Assembly: GCF_000013865.1 (NCBI RefSeq)
Contig: NC_007948.1
Span: forward strand, 1,984,001 to 2,048,000
From: Polaromonas sp. JS666
GTDB lineage: Bacteria; Pseudomonadota; Gammaproteobacteria; Burkholderiales; Burkholderiaceae_C
Direction of reading: 5' to 3'
Length of the DNA: 64,000 nt
Each line of letters opens with the position of its first letter. The stretch's first letter is position 1. A program made the translations under genes and the position numbers. The notes under the pieces are model-generated. The model had not been told where the DNA came from. It saw only the letters and a list, made by a program, of their open reading frames with translations, and did no database searches. Shown piece by piece: positions 34,946 through 43,498 of this stretch.

Positions 34946-36946
34946 TCAGGACGGATACCTCTTCGTTTTTTTGTGGGATTCCTTTGTCTTCAATGCGTCC
35001 TTGATCGCCTGGATTCCGTCTTTGATATTGAAGTGGGCAATGGGCGGCAAGGCGTATTGAATTGCGTCAATGACTTTTTTTCGCTCAAGCAAATCTCCTC
35101 CCTTGTCGTAGCGGGCCTCTACCAGTGCAAGCCCGCGGGAATGTCCCATTAGGTCAGACTTTATGGTGGTAGGCGTAGCAGTGGCGCCCAGTGCTGTGGC
35201 AAAGTTGTGGCGCATCGAATGAAACGTCTTACGTCCATTTCTTGGGATACCGAGTTCTTTGCCGAGAAAACGCTCGTTGAACCAGCTCCCGGCCGCCTTG
35301 CCGTAGCCCTTAGCCTTGTTAAAACGCAACTCCGGGAAAAGTCGCTTGTAGCCGGCGTCCCGCAATGCACTCACATATTCCCGGAAGCCCAGGTCCACCA
35401 GGTGCTTGTGCATGGGGACTACGCGCTGCGAACTCACTGTTTTTAATGACTTGTCGGTGGCGGCGCTCCGGTCTGCTTCGTCGACGTCCATCTTGTCTTC
35501 GCCCAACAAATTAAAGTCGAGATAAGGAACGCCGCTTTCACTTGTCTTGATGTCGTCGAGGTAGAGTTGTGACAGCTCATTCAGTCGCCCACCGTGATAG
35601 ATGGCGAGCAAGGGCAGCCAGAAGTAATGCGGCCTGTAGGTGTAGAACTTGCCTTTGGCAGTTTTTAGGCCGCTTCCCGTGGTGAACCAGACTGCAGAAA
35701 ATATCTTCTGAAGGTCCACGTCGGAGAGCGGGTCGCGTTGCTCATGCGCTTTGACCTTGGTGCTTCCTGAGCGTTTTTTCAGTTCACCGCCGAGCCCCTT
35801 GGCTGGATTGCTGGTGATTAGCGTTTCTCGTTCAGCCCACGCGAAAATTTCCGAAATTCCATCGAGCATCCGTTGCTGAGCAGAGACCGTTAACCTGGGC
35901 AAGTTGTGTTTTTCGGCCAGCTCGATCAATTCTTGATAGTCTGCGTCGGGGCGCTTGAATTTACGGCGAACGTTATGTCGCTCATCGGGAATTTTTGCGA
36001 TCTCGTCTGAAAATGTCCGTATCGTGGCCCGGTCTATTTTGGCGAGTTGAAGATCCCCCATCAGTTCAAGAAATGCCTCAAACTGGTCCTGGCGTCGGCG
36101 CACCTGGTCGGCCTTCCAGAAGCCCGCGTTGCGTTTCAAATATTCATCGCGGAACACCAAAAAGGTCATACCCGTTGAAGGCGTGGGTAGGGTGGTCGTT
36201 GTGTCCGGCTGGGGCAGGGTTGGATGTGCCGAGGCCAGCATATCCGGGGTGAGCTGTGCCGCCAGGTCCAGGCGCATGGCCTCAACATCGATCCGGCGGA
36301 TCTGCAACATCTGGCTGTCAACCGGCTGGCCTGGTAGGTCGCATACAAAACCACGATCGGGGGATGGCCACAGCAGGAACTGACACAGTCCAGCCGGTTG
36401 ATTGGTGCGCACCATCGCGATCACTTCTTCAGGAAAGCGGATCCGGAGCAGGCCACTGAACCGACGCTGTGCTGCCGGCCCGCCCATCTTGTTCGCATCG
36501 ATGACGACCTCGACCTGTCCAAGCTCGTCCTGGATGTGCTCCAGAGACTCGTGGATGTCTTCTACCGCCCAGCCGAGCCAGTCGTTCGCCTCGACAAAGA
36601 AATGAGCCTGGCGGATGGTAAGCCGTTGGGCAAGAGATGAGGGGGTGGTGCCTAACGCCTCAGCCGCATCGGTTAACGGGATGTAACCGTCACCAAGCAG
36701 CTTGATGGATCCGGCCTTGATCTTCGAGATGTCCATGCGTTCCAGCGCTTGAATCGCCCGGTGCCAGTGTGCGGCAAGTTCGGCTGCCACGATCTTGGCA
36801 AGCCGGTAATCCCGGCAGCCCGTGGTTCGATGGATTTCACCTTTGCCGACCGCCACCTTCAAACGCGCTGGCACGCAAAGGCGAATATAGTAAGTGCCGC
36901 TGTCGCGGCGATATAGGTACTGAGCTCCCGACACTTTGGTCCCCAC
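34946..36946 (-). CDS. Tyrosine recombinase (integrase) with DUF6538 N-terminus
   Basis: 666 residues, large for the family. The N-terminus LYRRDSGTYYIRLCVPARLK is DUF6538, followed by a long middle part and a SAM-like/core-binding region. Catalytic residues are visible: R in YHGGRLNEL (about 452), H-x-x-R in FHSMRHNF (about 577) and the tyrosine in VEARYDKGG (about 612). The gene begins 72 bp from the 3' end of tRNA-Gly, pointing away from it. It is therefore the likely integrase of the island covering the left part of the window. The C-terminal KKTKRYPS ends close to the helicase gene, which is convergent. Confidence 0.9.
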   Translation of the reverse strand: MGTKVSGAQYLYRRDSGTYYIRLCVPARLKVAVGKGEIHRTTGCRDYRLAKIVAAELAAHWHRAIQALERMDISKIKAGSIKLLGDGYIPLTDAAEALGTTPSSLAQRLTIRQAHFFVEANDWLGWAVEDIHESLEHIQDELGQVEVVIDANKMGGPAAQRRFSGLLRIRFPEEVIAMVRTNQPAGLCQFLLWPSPDRGFVCDLPGQPVDSQMLQIRRIDVEAMRLDLAAQLTPDMLASAHPTLPQPDTTTTLPTPSTGMTFLVFRDEYLKRNAGFWKADQVRRRQDQFEAFLELMGDLQLAKIDRATIRTFSDEIAKIPDERHNVRRKFKRPDADYQELIELAEKHNLPRLTVSAQQRMLDGISEIFAWAERETLITSNPAKGLGGELKKRSGSTKVKAHEQRDPLSDVDLQKIFSAVWFTTGSGLKTAKGKFYTYRPHYFWLPLLAIYHGGRLNELSQLYLDDIKTSESGVPYLDFNLLGEDKMDVDEADRSAATDKSLKTVSSQRVVPMHKHLVDLGFREYVSALRDAGYKRLFPELRFNKAKGYGKAAGSWFNERFLGKELGIPRNGRKTFHSMRHNFATALGATATPTTIKSDLMGHSRGLALVEARYDKGGDLLERKKVIDAIQYALPPIAHFNIKDGIQAIKDALKTKESHKKTKRYPS

Positions 36947-37018
36947 TTTCGTAGTAGACCTGCAAGCGGCGTGTCAGCCTCACAGAATCATAAGCAAGAT
37001 CAATAGCTTACGAAACTA

Positions 37019-37092
37019 TGGAGCGGGTGAAGGGAATCGAACCCTCGTATGAAGCTTGGGAAGCTGCCGTTCTGCCATTGAACTACACCCGC
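37019..37092 (-). tRNA. tRNA-Gly (anticodon CCC), CCA end encoded
   Basis: 74 nt on the minus strand. Acceptor stem GCGGGTG/CACCCGC, D-arm GTTCAATGGCAGAAC, anticodon loop TTCCCAA (anticodon CCC), T-arm AGGGTTCGATTCCCT, then T-CCA. The sequence closely follows bacterial glycine CCC tRNAs such as E. coli glyU. One anticodon-stem pair (position 28-42) is a C-U mismatch. The 3' end faces the integrase gene. Confidence 0.95.
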
Positions 37093-37466
37093 ATATTCAC
37101 TTCCATTGATTCTCAATGGATTTTCTCTGTAAGTGCTTGATTTTAATCATTGAATTTGGGTTATGAGGCTGGTGACCATTCCCATCTGCGCCCAAGATTT
37201 CATCAATAACACTTACGCCATCAGCGTAGGTTTTGGCGTGGTTTTTTGAAATCTTACGCCGCCGCCTCACTGGATCGACCTGCCGTGAATGCAGCCGAAT
37301 CACAGATAGGAGTATATCGGGCATGTTCTTCGATGTGCGCGCCGCCAAGCTTGTTGGTGCCGATCCACTTTTGCCCCATGTGCAGCGTTCGTGCTGACCC
37401 ATCCACCAGCCTTGCGAACCATGTACAGCATTGGGATTGCAAGGATTTAGCTTGGGCCAGCTCATC

Positions 37467-37530
37467 GTTGGCGCCGGCGGCCATCAGCTCGGGTACACGG
37501 GTCATGCCGCGGCGCTTGGGGTAGGTGTTG
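37467..37530 (-). pseudogene. Short cytosine deaminase fragment
   Basis: On the minus strand it reads NTYPKRRGMTRVPELMAAGA, identical over most of its length to the same part of the cytosine deaminase at 42011-43288 (DTYPKRRGMTRVPELMAAGV). Flanking sequence on both sides is unrelated. The fragment at 40542-40931 begins almost exactly where this one ends in the protein, so the two could be the separated halves of one lost gene. Confidence 0.7.
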
Positions 37531-37617
37531 CGAAGAACCTTTTATCGATTTCGTTCAGCTTGCGTTCACCTGCCTCTTTGTAAGCTCTGCTCTACATATC
37601 AACCAAGGAGCCTCTTC

Positions 37618-38238
37618 ATGAAACGTTCTGCCATTCTTTGCCTGACCACGCTGCTGGCAGCGGGCGCCCAGGCCCAGACCTTCAACGACACGGCCCGCGT
37701 GCGCAATGTCAACCCACAGTACGAGAACGTCTCCGTGCCGCGCAACGAGTGCACCAGCCAGTGGGTGACCGAGCAGCAACCCGTGGCGGCTTCGCGCAAT
37801 TACGGCGGGCTGGCGGTTGGCGGTGTGGCCGGCGCCGTGCTGGGCAACCAGGTCGGCAAGGGGCACGGCCGCGAAGCCGCCACCGCGCTCGGTGCCGTGG
37901 TCGGCGCGCTGGCCGGCGAGCACTTTGCCAACCAGAACGGCTGGGGTGGTGGCTACCAGCAGGCAGCGCAGCCGCAGCAGCGCCAGGTGCAAACCTGCAA
38001 CACCGTCAACGACGTGCAGTCCCGCCTGACGGGCTACCAGGTCGAGTACGAGTACCGCGGTCAGGTCTACAGCACGGTGACCCGCGAGAACCCGGGCCGC
38101 ACCTTGCCCGTGCGCGTCTCGGTGGCCCCGGTGGAGCCGGTGGCGTCGGTGGGGCGCGAGCTCCAGGGCGCACGCGAATACCAGGGCCGGCGCGATGACC
38201 GTGGCGGTCGCGAGTACTATGGTGCTTACAACCGATGA
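37618..38238 (+). CDS. Glycine-zipper 2TM-domain outer-envelope protein
   Basis: 206 residues from the ATG at 37618 (AAGGAG 8 bases upstream). A signal peptide MKRSAILCLTTLLAAGAQAQ is followed by the glycine-zipper hairpin GGLAVGGVAGAVLGNQVGKGHGREAATALGAVVGALAGEHFANQ (about residues 60-103). Next is a Gln-rich linker and a beta-rich domain (CNTVNDVQSRLTGYQVEYEYRGQVYSTV). This is the common 17-kDa-antigen-like envelope protein of beta-proteobacteria. First gene after the tRNA on the core side. Confidence 0.85.
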   Translation: MKRSAILCLTTLLAAGAQAQTFNDTARVRNVNPQYENVSVPRNECTSQWVTEQQPVAASRNYGGLAVGGVAGAVLGNQVGKGHGREAATALGAVVGALAGEHFANQNGWGGGYQQAAQPQQRQVQTCNTVNDVQSRLTGYQVEYEYRGQVYSTVTRENPGRTLPVRVSVAPVEPVASVGRELQGAREYQGRRDDRGGREYYGAYNR

Positions 38239-38245
38239 ACGCACG

Positions 38246-38482
38246 ATGAACGCATTTGCCAAACTGCTCTGCGCCACCTTGCTGGTGGCGTCCAGCCTGG
38301 CCTGGGCCGACCTGAGCCGCGACGACGCGGCCGCGGCGGCCCAGCGGGCCAGTGGCGGCCGCGTGCTGTCCGTCGAAAAGTCCGAGTCTTCGGGCCAGCC
38401 GGTATGGCGCGTCAAGGTGGTCACGCCGGCTGGTGAGGTCCGCGTGATCCAGGTGGACGTCGCCACCGGCCAGGTCCGATAG
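38246..38482 (+). CDS. PepSY-domain periplasmic protein
   Basis: 78 residues from the ATG at 38246. Signal peptide MNAFAKLLCATLLVASSLAWA, then a single PepSY unit: DDAAAAAQRASGGRVLSVEKSESSGQPVWRVKVVTPAGEVRVIQVDVATGQV. Located 25 bp upstream of the response regulator, the usual order in PepSY-regulator-kinase operons. It may modulate the sensor or a peptidase. Confidence 0.85.
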   Translation: MNAFAKLLCATLLVASSLAWADLSRDDAAAAAQRASGGRVLSVEKSESSGQPVWRVKVVTPAGEVRVIQVDVATGQVR

Positions 38483-38507
38483 GGCCGGCCTGCGGCAGCT
38501 TTAACCC

Positions 38508-39179
38508 ATGCGCCTGTTACTGATCGAGGACGATGCCGCGCTGCGGCTCACACTGGCCCGCCAGCTGGAGGCCGATGGCTACCGGGTCGACCAGGCCAAG
38601 GACGGCGAAGAGGGCCTGTTCCTGGCGCGCGAGTACCCGGTCGACCTGGTCATCGTCGACCTGGGGCTGCCCAAGCTGAACGGGCTGACCATCGTGCAGC
38701 GCCTGCGCCAGGAGGGGCGTGCCATACCCATCCTGATCCTCACCGCACGCGGCAGCTGGCAAGACAAGGTTGTGGGGCTGGAGGCCGGGGCCGACGACTA
38801 CCTGGTCAAGCCTTTCGAATACCCGGAGCTGGCGGCGCGGCTCAAGGCCTTGTTGCGGCGCTCGCTCAAGACTGCCTCTGACGTGCTGACGCTCGGCCCC
38901 CTCAGCATTGACCTGTCGGCGCAGGCGGCGCGGCTCAATGGCGCGGCGTTGGAGCTCACGGCGTTCGAGTACCGCCTGCTCGAGTATCTGGTGCGCCAGC
39001 GCCCGGGCATCGTCACCAAGCAGGCGCTGTCGGACTACCTGTACCCGCACGGGGAAGACCGCGACAGCAACGTGCTGGAGGTGCTGGTGGGTCGGCTGCG
39101 GCGCAAGCTCGACCCGGACGGCAGCCTCGGCCCGATCGAGACCGTGCGAGGGCGTGGCTACCGGTTCACCCTGGAATGA
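38508..39179 (+). CDS. OmpR/PhoP-type response regulator
   Basis: 223 residues. Receiver domain with the acidic pair D8-D9, phospho-acceptor D51 (DLVIVDLGLPKLNG), the conserved T in ILTARGSW and K in LVKPFEYPEL. The C-terminal winged-helix DNA-binding domain ends RGRGYRFTLE. It overlaps the downstream kinase gene by four bases (ATGA). Resembles PhoP; the target genes are not evident, although the upstream PepSY and glycine-zipper genes are probably in the same transcript. Confidence 0.93.
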   Translation: MRLLLIEDDAALRLTLARQLEADGYRVDQAKDGEEGLFLAREYPVDLVIVDLGLPKLNGLTIVQRLRQEGRAIPILILTARGSWQDKVVGLEAGADDYLVKPFEYPELAARLKALLRRSLKTASDVLTLGPLSIDLSAQAARLNGAALELTAFEYRLLEYLVRQRPGIVTKQALSDYLYPHGEDRDSNVLEVLVGRLRRKLDPDGSLGPIETVRGRGYRFTLE

Positions 39180-40507
39180 GAGCCAGCTATTCCATCCGTG
39201 CCCGCCTGCTTCTGGGGGCTGCGCTGGTACTGCTGGCCTTTATGGCCGGCGCCGGGCTGGCGGTGCAGCGCGCCCATGAGGACAGTGTGCGCACGGTCCA
39301 CTTCGGCCGGCTGCAGAGCACTATCTACCTGCTACTGGCTGCTGCCGAACTCGATGTCGGCGGTGCGCTGGTGATGCCGCCGGAGTTTGCCGAGCCGCGC
39401 CTGTCGCTGCCGGGTTCCGGCCTGTACGCGGGTATCCATAACGTGTTGCGGGGGGAGCAGTGGCAGTCGGCCTCGACCCTGGGCTTTCAGCCACCCTTTC
39501 GGCGCAGCCTGCAACCCGGTCAATGGCGCAACGAGACGGTGGACGGGACCGGCGGGTCCTTCCTGTCGGTCAGCTATGCCGTCACCTGGAAGGCCTCCTC
39601 GCGTGAGGTACCGCTGGTGCTCACAGTGCTGGAAGACCGCGCGGCCTTCGACCGCGAGGTCGGCGCCTTTACCCGCACCCTGTGGCTCTGGCTGGGCGGC
39701 GCCGCCGTGCTGCTGTTGCTGGCCCAGCTGTGGCTGTTGCGATGGGGCCTGGCGCCGCTGCGGCACGTGGCCAGCGAGATCCGGCGTATCGAAGAGGGCG
39801 AGCAATCGCGCATTGAGGGCCGCTACCCCACCGAAATCTCGGGCCTCACGGACAACCTGAACACCCTGATCCAGCAGGAGCGCGAGCGCCAGGCCCGGCA
39901 TCGCGACGCACTGAGCTTTTTGGCCCACAGCCTGAAGACTCCGCTGGCCGTGCTGCGCAGCGCCCTGGCCGAGCCGGCGCAACTGCCGGCCACCGTGGCC
40001 CAGCAGGTGAGCCGCATGGACGACATCGTGCAGCACCAGCTGGGGCGCGCCATCGCCGGGGGCGCCGCGCGCTTTGCGCCGCCGCTTCTGGTGGCGCCGA
40101 TCCTGGAGCGTATTCGCGACGCGCTGGCCAAGGTGCATGCCGAGAAGGCGTTGGACTTCAGCGTCGAGTGCCCGGCCGACCTGGCCTGGCGCATCGACGA
40201 GGGCGACTTGTTCGAGATGATGGGCAACCTGCTGGATAACGCGGCCAAGTGGGCGCGCAGCCGGGTCGGGGTGCGGGTGTGGCGCGAAGCCGGGCGCTTG
40301 TGCATCCGCATCGAGGACGATGGCCCCGGGTTCAGCGACACCGAGTCCGTCCTGCGGCTCCACGTGCGGGGGGACGAGCGCGTGCCCGGGCACGGCGTCG
40401 GGCTGGCCGTGGTGAGCGACCTGGTGGCCAGCCACCAGGGGGAACTGAAGCTCACACGCGGCTCGATGGGCGGCGGGCGGGTCGACATCGTGTTGCCGGT
40501 GGCTTGA
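39176..40507 (+). CDS. PhoQ-like sensor histidine kinase
   Basis: 443 residues. TM1 at about 8-28, a periplasmic domain of about 130 residues, TM2 (LWLWLGGAAVLLLLAQLWLL), then a HAMP segment. The phosphorylation site is H251 in SFLAHSLKTPLAVLR. The ATPase domain shows N (MGNLLDNAAKWA), G1 (EDDGPGF) and G2 (GHGVGLAVV). Cognate partner of the preceding response regulator. The stop is followed by inverted copies of a TTCAAGG motif. Confidence 0.93.
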   Translation: MRASYSIRARLLLGAALVLLAFMAGAGLAVQRAHEDSVRTVHFGRLQSTIYLLLAAAELDVGGALVMPPEFAEPRLSLPGSGLYAGIHNVLRGEQWQSASTLGFQPPFRRSLQPGQWRNETVDGTGGSFLSVSYAVTWKASSREVPLVLTVLEDRAAFDREVGAFTRTLWLWLGGAAVLLLLAQLWLLRWGLAPLRHVASEIRRIEEGEQSRIEGRYPTEISGLTDNLNTLIQQERERQARHRDALSFLAHSLKTPLAVLRSALAEPAQLPATVAQQVSRMDDIVQHQLGRAIAGGAARFAPPLLVAPILERIRDALAKVHAEKALDFSVECPADLAWRIDEGDLFEMMGNLLDNAAKWARSRVGVRVWREAGRLCIRIEDDGPGFSDTESVLRLHVRGDERVPGHGVGLAVVSDLVASHQGELKLTRGSMGGGRVDIVLPVA

Positions 40508-40541
40508 GAGGCATGCTTTTCAAGGTGAAGGCTGGAAGTTC

Positions 40542-40931
40542 TTAATTTGCCTTGAAGAAGGCGGTCTTGGTGGGTCGGTTTGCGACTGTCAAGCTCGCCA
40601 CCACCTCCGCTGTCTCTGCCACCAGTTTGCCCTTCTTCCAGACCTTCAACCGATTCGCCCGCAACCGAATCGCCTCCACCGGGTCCCGCGCCTGCAGCAG
40701 CACAAAGCTCGCATCGCATCCCACCTCCAGCCCATAGCCTTGCAGGTGCATCACCTTCGCCGCATTGGTCGTCACCGCGTCGAAGCATTGGCGAATGCCT
40801 TTCTGGCTCGTCATCTGCGCCACATGCAGGCCCATGTGCGCCACCTCCAGCATGTCGCCCGAGCCCATGCCGTACCACGGGTCCATCACGCAGTCGTGGC
40901 CGAAGGCGACGTTGACGCCAGCGGCCAGACT
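40542..40931 (-). pseudogene. Cytosine deaminase C-terminal fragment
   Basis: The minus strand encodes GVNVAFGHDCVMDPWYGMGSGDMLEV and continues to a natural-looking C-terminus ending TKTAFFKAN. It is close to, but clearly diverged from, the same region of the gene at 42011-43288. About 120 residues remain; the N-terminal two thirds including the HxH metal site are absent. Its left-over C-terminus is probably closer to the ancestral end than that of the nearly complete copy. Confidence 0.85.
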
Positions 40932-40933
40932 TC

Positions 40934-40994
40934 TTCAAGGTAAAAATAGAATTCCATAGATTTACCTTGAAATTCAATGTCTTCAAGGTAAAAT
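40934..40994 (+). promoter_or_regulatory. Promoter with three TTCAAGGTAAA operator repeats
   Basis: TTCAAGGTAAA occurs at 40934-40944 and 40982-40992, and its exact inverse TTTACCTTGAA at 40961-40971. A -35 TTGAAA (40967-40972) and a -10 TAAAAT (40989-40994) at 16-bp spacing overlap the second and third copies. A regulator binding these sites would block the nucleotidyltransferase gene starting at 41014. Confidence 0.65.
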
Positions 40995-41013
40995 TTACAA
41001 ATCAATATTTACA

Positions 41014-42027
41014 TTGAAGACGCCCTTGAACTCCTTTTATGAGCTGAACGAGCAGCAAAAACGGCAACTCATCGATGCCGAGATGCTTTTCTCCGCGCTG
41101 GAGCAGGCGGAGGCGGAGGCTATTCGCCACCGGGGCTCGATGTTCTGGCGGGAGCAGGATGGCGGGCGCTACCTTATTTCGCTCTCGGCTCACTCCAGGC
41201 AGCGGTCTCACGGACCCGCTTCACCCGAGAACGAGTTGAAGTATGAGCGGTTCACCCAAAGAAAGATTGAGGTCGAGGCCCGGCTCAAGACTCTGCGAGG
41301 CAAAGCTGAGGAATACAGGCGCATGAACAAGGCGTTGCGCGTGGGTCGGACGCCGGATATTCTGATCGAGGTGCTTAACGCGATGATGCGCTATGGGGTG
41401 TCCGAGCACTTTCTTGTGGTGGGAACCCACGCACTGTTTGCTTACGAGACCGCCGCGGGCGTGCGCCTTCCGAGCGACGTGATGGCTACCCAGGACGCTG
41501 ACCTGCTTTTCGACACCGCCAGGAAGGCGGCCTTCATGGAAGTGATGAAGGACCGCAAGATGTCATTCCTGGGCATCCTGAAGAAGGTCGACAAGACCTT
41601 CGAGCGTGATGAGCTTGACAACTCCACCGCGCGCAACGCCTCAGGCTACGAGATTGACCTCATCCGCCGCTTTCCGCCGGACCCGGAGGACACATTGGAG
41701 CACCCGCTTCAGCTGACGCCTGAAGAAGGGGACCTGTGGCCTGTTCGCGCGTCCATGGGGCAAAAGCTGTTGTCTGTGCCCCGCTTCGATCAGGTCGTGG
41801 TCGGCGTGAATGGGGCCATGGCGCGCATGCGCACTGTGCATCCACTGGACTTTGCCCGGATCAAGCGCCAGCTTTCCAAAGATATCAATCGCGAGCCCCT
41901 CAAGAAAGCCAAGGACCTGGCGCAGGCGGACATGGTGGAAACGCTGGTTCGGGAGTACCTGCCGCACCTGGCAAAAGATCTGGCCAACGACTCTGCGGGC
42001 AGTGAAGCCACTATCGGGAAGGCATAA
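41014..42027 (+). CDS. GSU2403-family nucleotidyltransferase-fold protein (AbiEii-like)
   Basis: 337 residues from the TTG at 41014, close behind the predicted -10, so the message has a very short leader and no clear ribosome binding site. The nucleotidyltransferase fold shows VVGTHALFAYE followed by ATQDADLLFDT (the DxD metal site) and, further on, a third acidic strand GYEIDLIRR. Such proteins resemble the toxin half of AbiE type IV systems, but no AbiEi-like antitoxin gene is next to it. It has been inserted between two copies of cytosine deaminase sequence, and its 3' end overlaps the altered end of the nearly complete copy. Confidence 0.8.
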   Translation: MKTPLNSFYELNEQQKRQLIDAEMLFSALEQAEAEAIRHRGSMFWREQDGGRYLISLSAHSRQRSHGPASPENELKYERFTQRKIEVEARLKTLRGKAEEYRRMNKALRVGRTPDILIEVLNAMMRYGVSEHFLVVGTHALFAYETAAGVRLPSDVMATQDADLLFDTARKAAFMEVMKDRKMSFLGILKKVDKTFERDELDNSTARNASGYEIDLIRRFPPDPEDTLEHPLQLTPEEGDLWPVRASMGQKLLSVPRFDQVVVGVNGAMARMRTVHPLDFARIKRQLSKDINREPLKKAKDLAQADMVETLVREYLPHLAKDLANDSAGSEATIGKA

Positions 42028-43288
42028 AGCTGGTTGCCGGTGATCGCAGTGGCATCCGCAACTGCGCCGTGGCCGCTGGCGTCTCGGCCAGCAGCGTTCC
42101 CTTCTTCCATACCTTCAACCGATTCGCCCGCAACCGAATCGCTTCCACCGTGTCTCGCGCCTGCAGCAGCACAAAGCTCGCATCGCAACCCACTTCCAGT
42201 CCGTAGCCCTGCAGGTGCATCACCTTCGCAGCCGTGGTCGTCACCGCGTCGAAGCACGCGCGAATGCCTTTCTGGCTCGTCATCTGCGCCACATGCAGGC
42301 CCATGTGGGCCACCTCCAACATGTCGCCGCTGCCCATGCCGTACCAGGGGTCCATCACGCAGTCGTGGCCGAAGGCGACGTTGACGCCTGCGGCCATGAG
42401 TTCGGGCACGCGGGTCATGCCTCGGCGCTTGGGGTAGGTGTCGTGGCGGCCTTGCAGGGTGATGTTGATGAGTGGGTTGGCGATGACGCTGACTTGAGAC
42501 TCGGCTATTAGCGGAATCAACTTGCTCACGTAGTAGTTGTCCATGCTGTGCATGGAGGTGCAGTGCGAGCCGTTGACGCGGCCCTGCAGGCCCAGTCGCT
42601 GGGTTTCAAAGGCCAGGGTTTCGATGTGGCGCGAGAGGGGGTCGTCGGACTCATCGCAGTGCATGTCTGTCAGCAGGTCGCGCTCGGCGGCGATTTCGCA
42701 GAGCAGCTTTACGCTGGCGGCACCCTGTTCAGAAGTACGCTCAAAGTGGGGGATGCCGCCGACCACGTCCACGCCCCTGTCCAGCGCGCGCTTGAGGTTG
42801 TCCACACCGCCTTTTGTGCGCAGTACGCCGTCTTGCGGGAAGGCGACGAGTTGCAGGTCGATGTAGGGCGCGACTTGTTTCTTGACCTCCAGCAGCGCGT
42901 CCACGGCCAGCAGGCTGGGGTCGCTGGTGTCCACATGGCTGCGTATGGCCAGCAGGCCCTTGGCGACGGCCCAGTCGCAGTAGGTGAGGGCGCGTTCAAT
43001 GATGGCGTCGGCCGTGAGTGTGGGTTTCAGCTCGCCCCACACGGCGATGCCTTCGAGCAGTGTGCCGCTTTCGTTGACGCGCGGCAGGCCGTAGCTGAGG
43101 GTGGCGTCCATGTGGAAGTGCGGGTCCACAAAATGCGGGCTGAGCAGGTAACCGCCTGCATCTACCGTTTCATGGGCGGGGGCGCTGAGGCCAGGCTCCA
43201 CCGCGGTGATGCGGCCGCCCTGCACGGCAATAGACATGTTGGTTCGGCCGTCGGGCAACGTCGCGTTGGTGATCAGTAAATCGAGCAT
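42011..43288 (-). CDS. codA: Cytosine deaminase (amidohydrolase), C-terminus replaced
   Basis: 425 residues from the ATG at 43286-43288. Metal and catalytic residues of the amidohydrolase fold: H57-x-H59 (VDPHFHMD), HVDTSD, the HCDESDDP segment and the aspartate in FGHDCVMDPWYG. The enzyme converts cytosine to uracil and fits the nearby upp and URC genes. From about residue 400 onward (AETPAATAQLRMPLRSPATS) the sequence differs from the fragment at 40542-40931 (AETAEVVASLTVANRPTKTAFFKAN). It comes from the inserted nucleotidyltransferase module. The active site is complete, so activity is likely retained. Confidence 0.88.
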   Translation of the reverse strand: MLDLLITNATLPDGRTNMSIAVQGGRITAVEPGLSAPAHETVDAGGYLLSPHFVDPHFHMDATLSYGLPRVNESGTLLEGIAVWGELKPTLTADAIIERALTYCDWAVAKGLLAIRSHVDTSDPSLLAVDALLEVKKQVAPYIDLQLVAFPQDGVLRTKGGVDNLKRALDRGVDVVGGIPHFERTSEQGAASVKLLCEIAAERDLLTDMHCDESDDPLSRHIETLAFETQRLGLQGRVNGSHCTSMHSMDNYYVSKLIPLIAESQVSVIANPLINITLQGRHDTYPKRRGMTRVPELMAAGVNVAFGHDCVMDPWYGMGSGDMLEVAHMGLHVAQMTSQKGIRACFDAVTTTAAKVMHLQGYGLEVGCDASFVLLQARDTVEAIRLRANRLKVWKKGTLLAETPAATAQLRMPLRSPATSFMPSR

Positions 43289-43310
43289 GAAACCTCCGCG
43301 GATGGAATGC

Positions 43311-43345
43311 GTCAGTGGTCAGTGGTCAGTGGTCAGTGGTCAGTG
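43311..43345. repeat. Heptanucleotide tandem repeat (GTCAGTG)x5
   Basis: Five exact seven-base units lie 23 bp upstream of the start codon of the cytosine deaminase gene, inside its likely promoter/leader. Slippage would change spacing by seven bases per unit. Confidence 0.95.
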
Positions 43346-43498
43346 GAACGGGAGCGCTGCTGCCAGCCAGCACGCCACACCGTGCCGGCTTCACCCTCAC
43401 CCTCGAGGCAGGGTCTCCTCAGCGTCTGCGCCATCGCCGGGTCCGTGATCGACCTTGGCAATCGTCGCAGAAAGAGAATGCATAGCCGAAAAACAATA

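Noticed and set aside
37097..37465. Minus-strand 122-residue open frame right of the tRNA
   Set aside because: It mixes unrelated low-quality sequence, has no ribosome binding site and overlaps no recognised family; only the short cytosine deaminase piece further right is supported.
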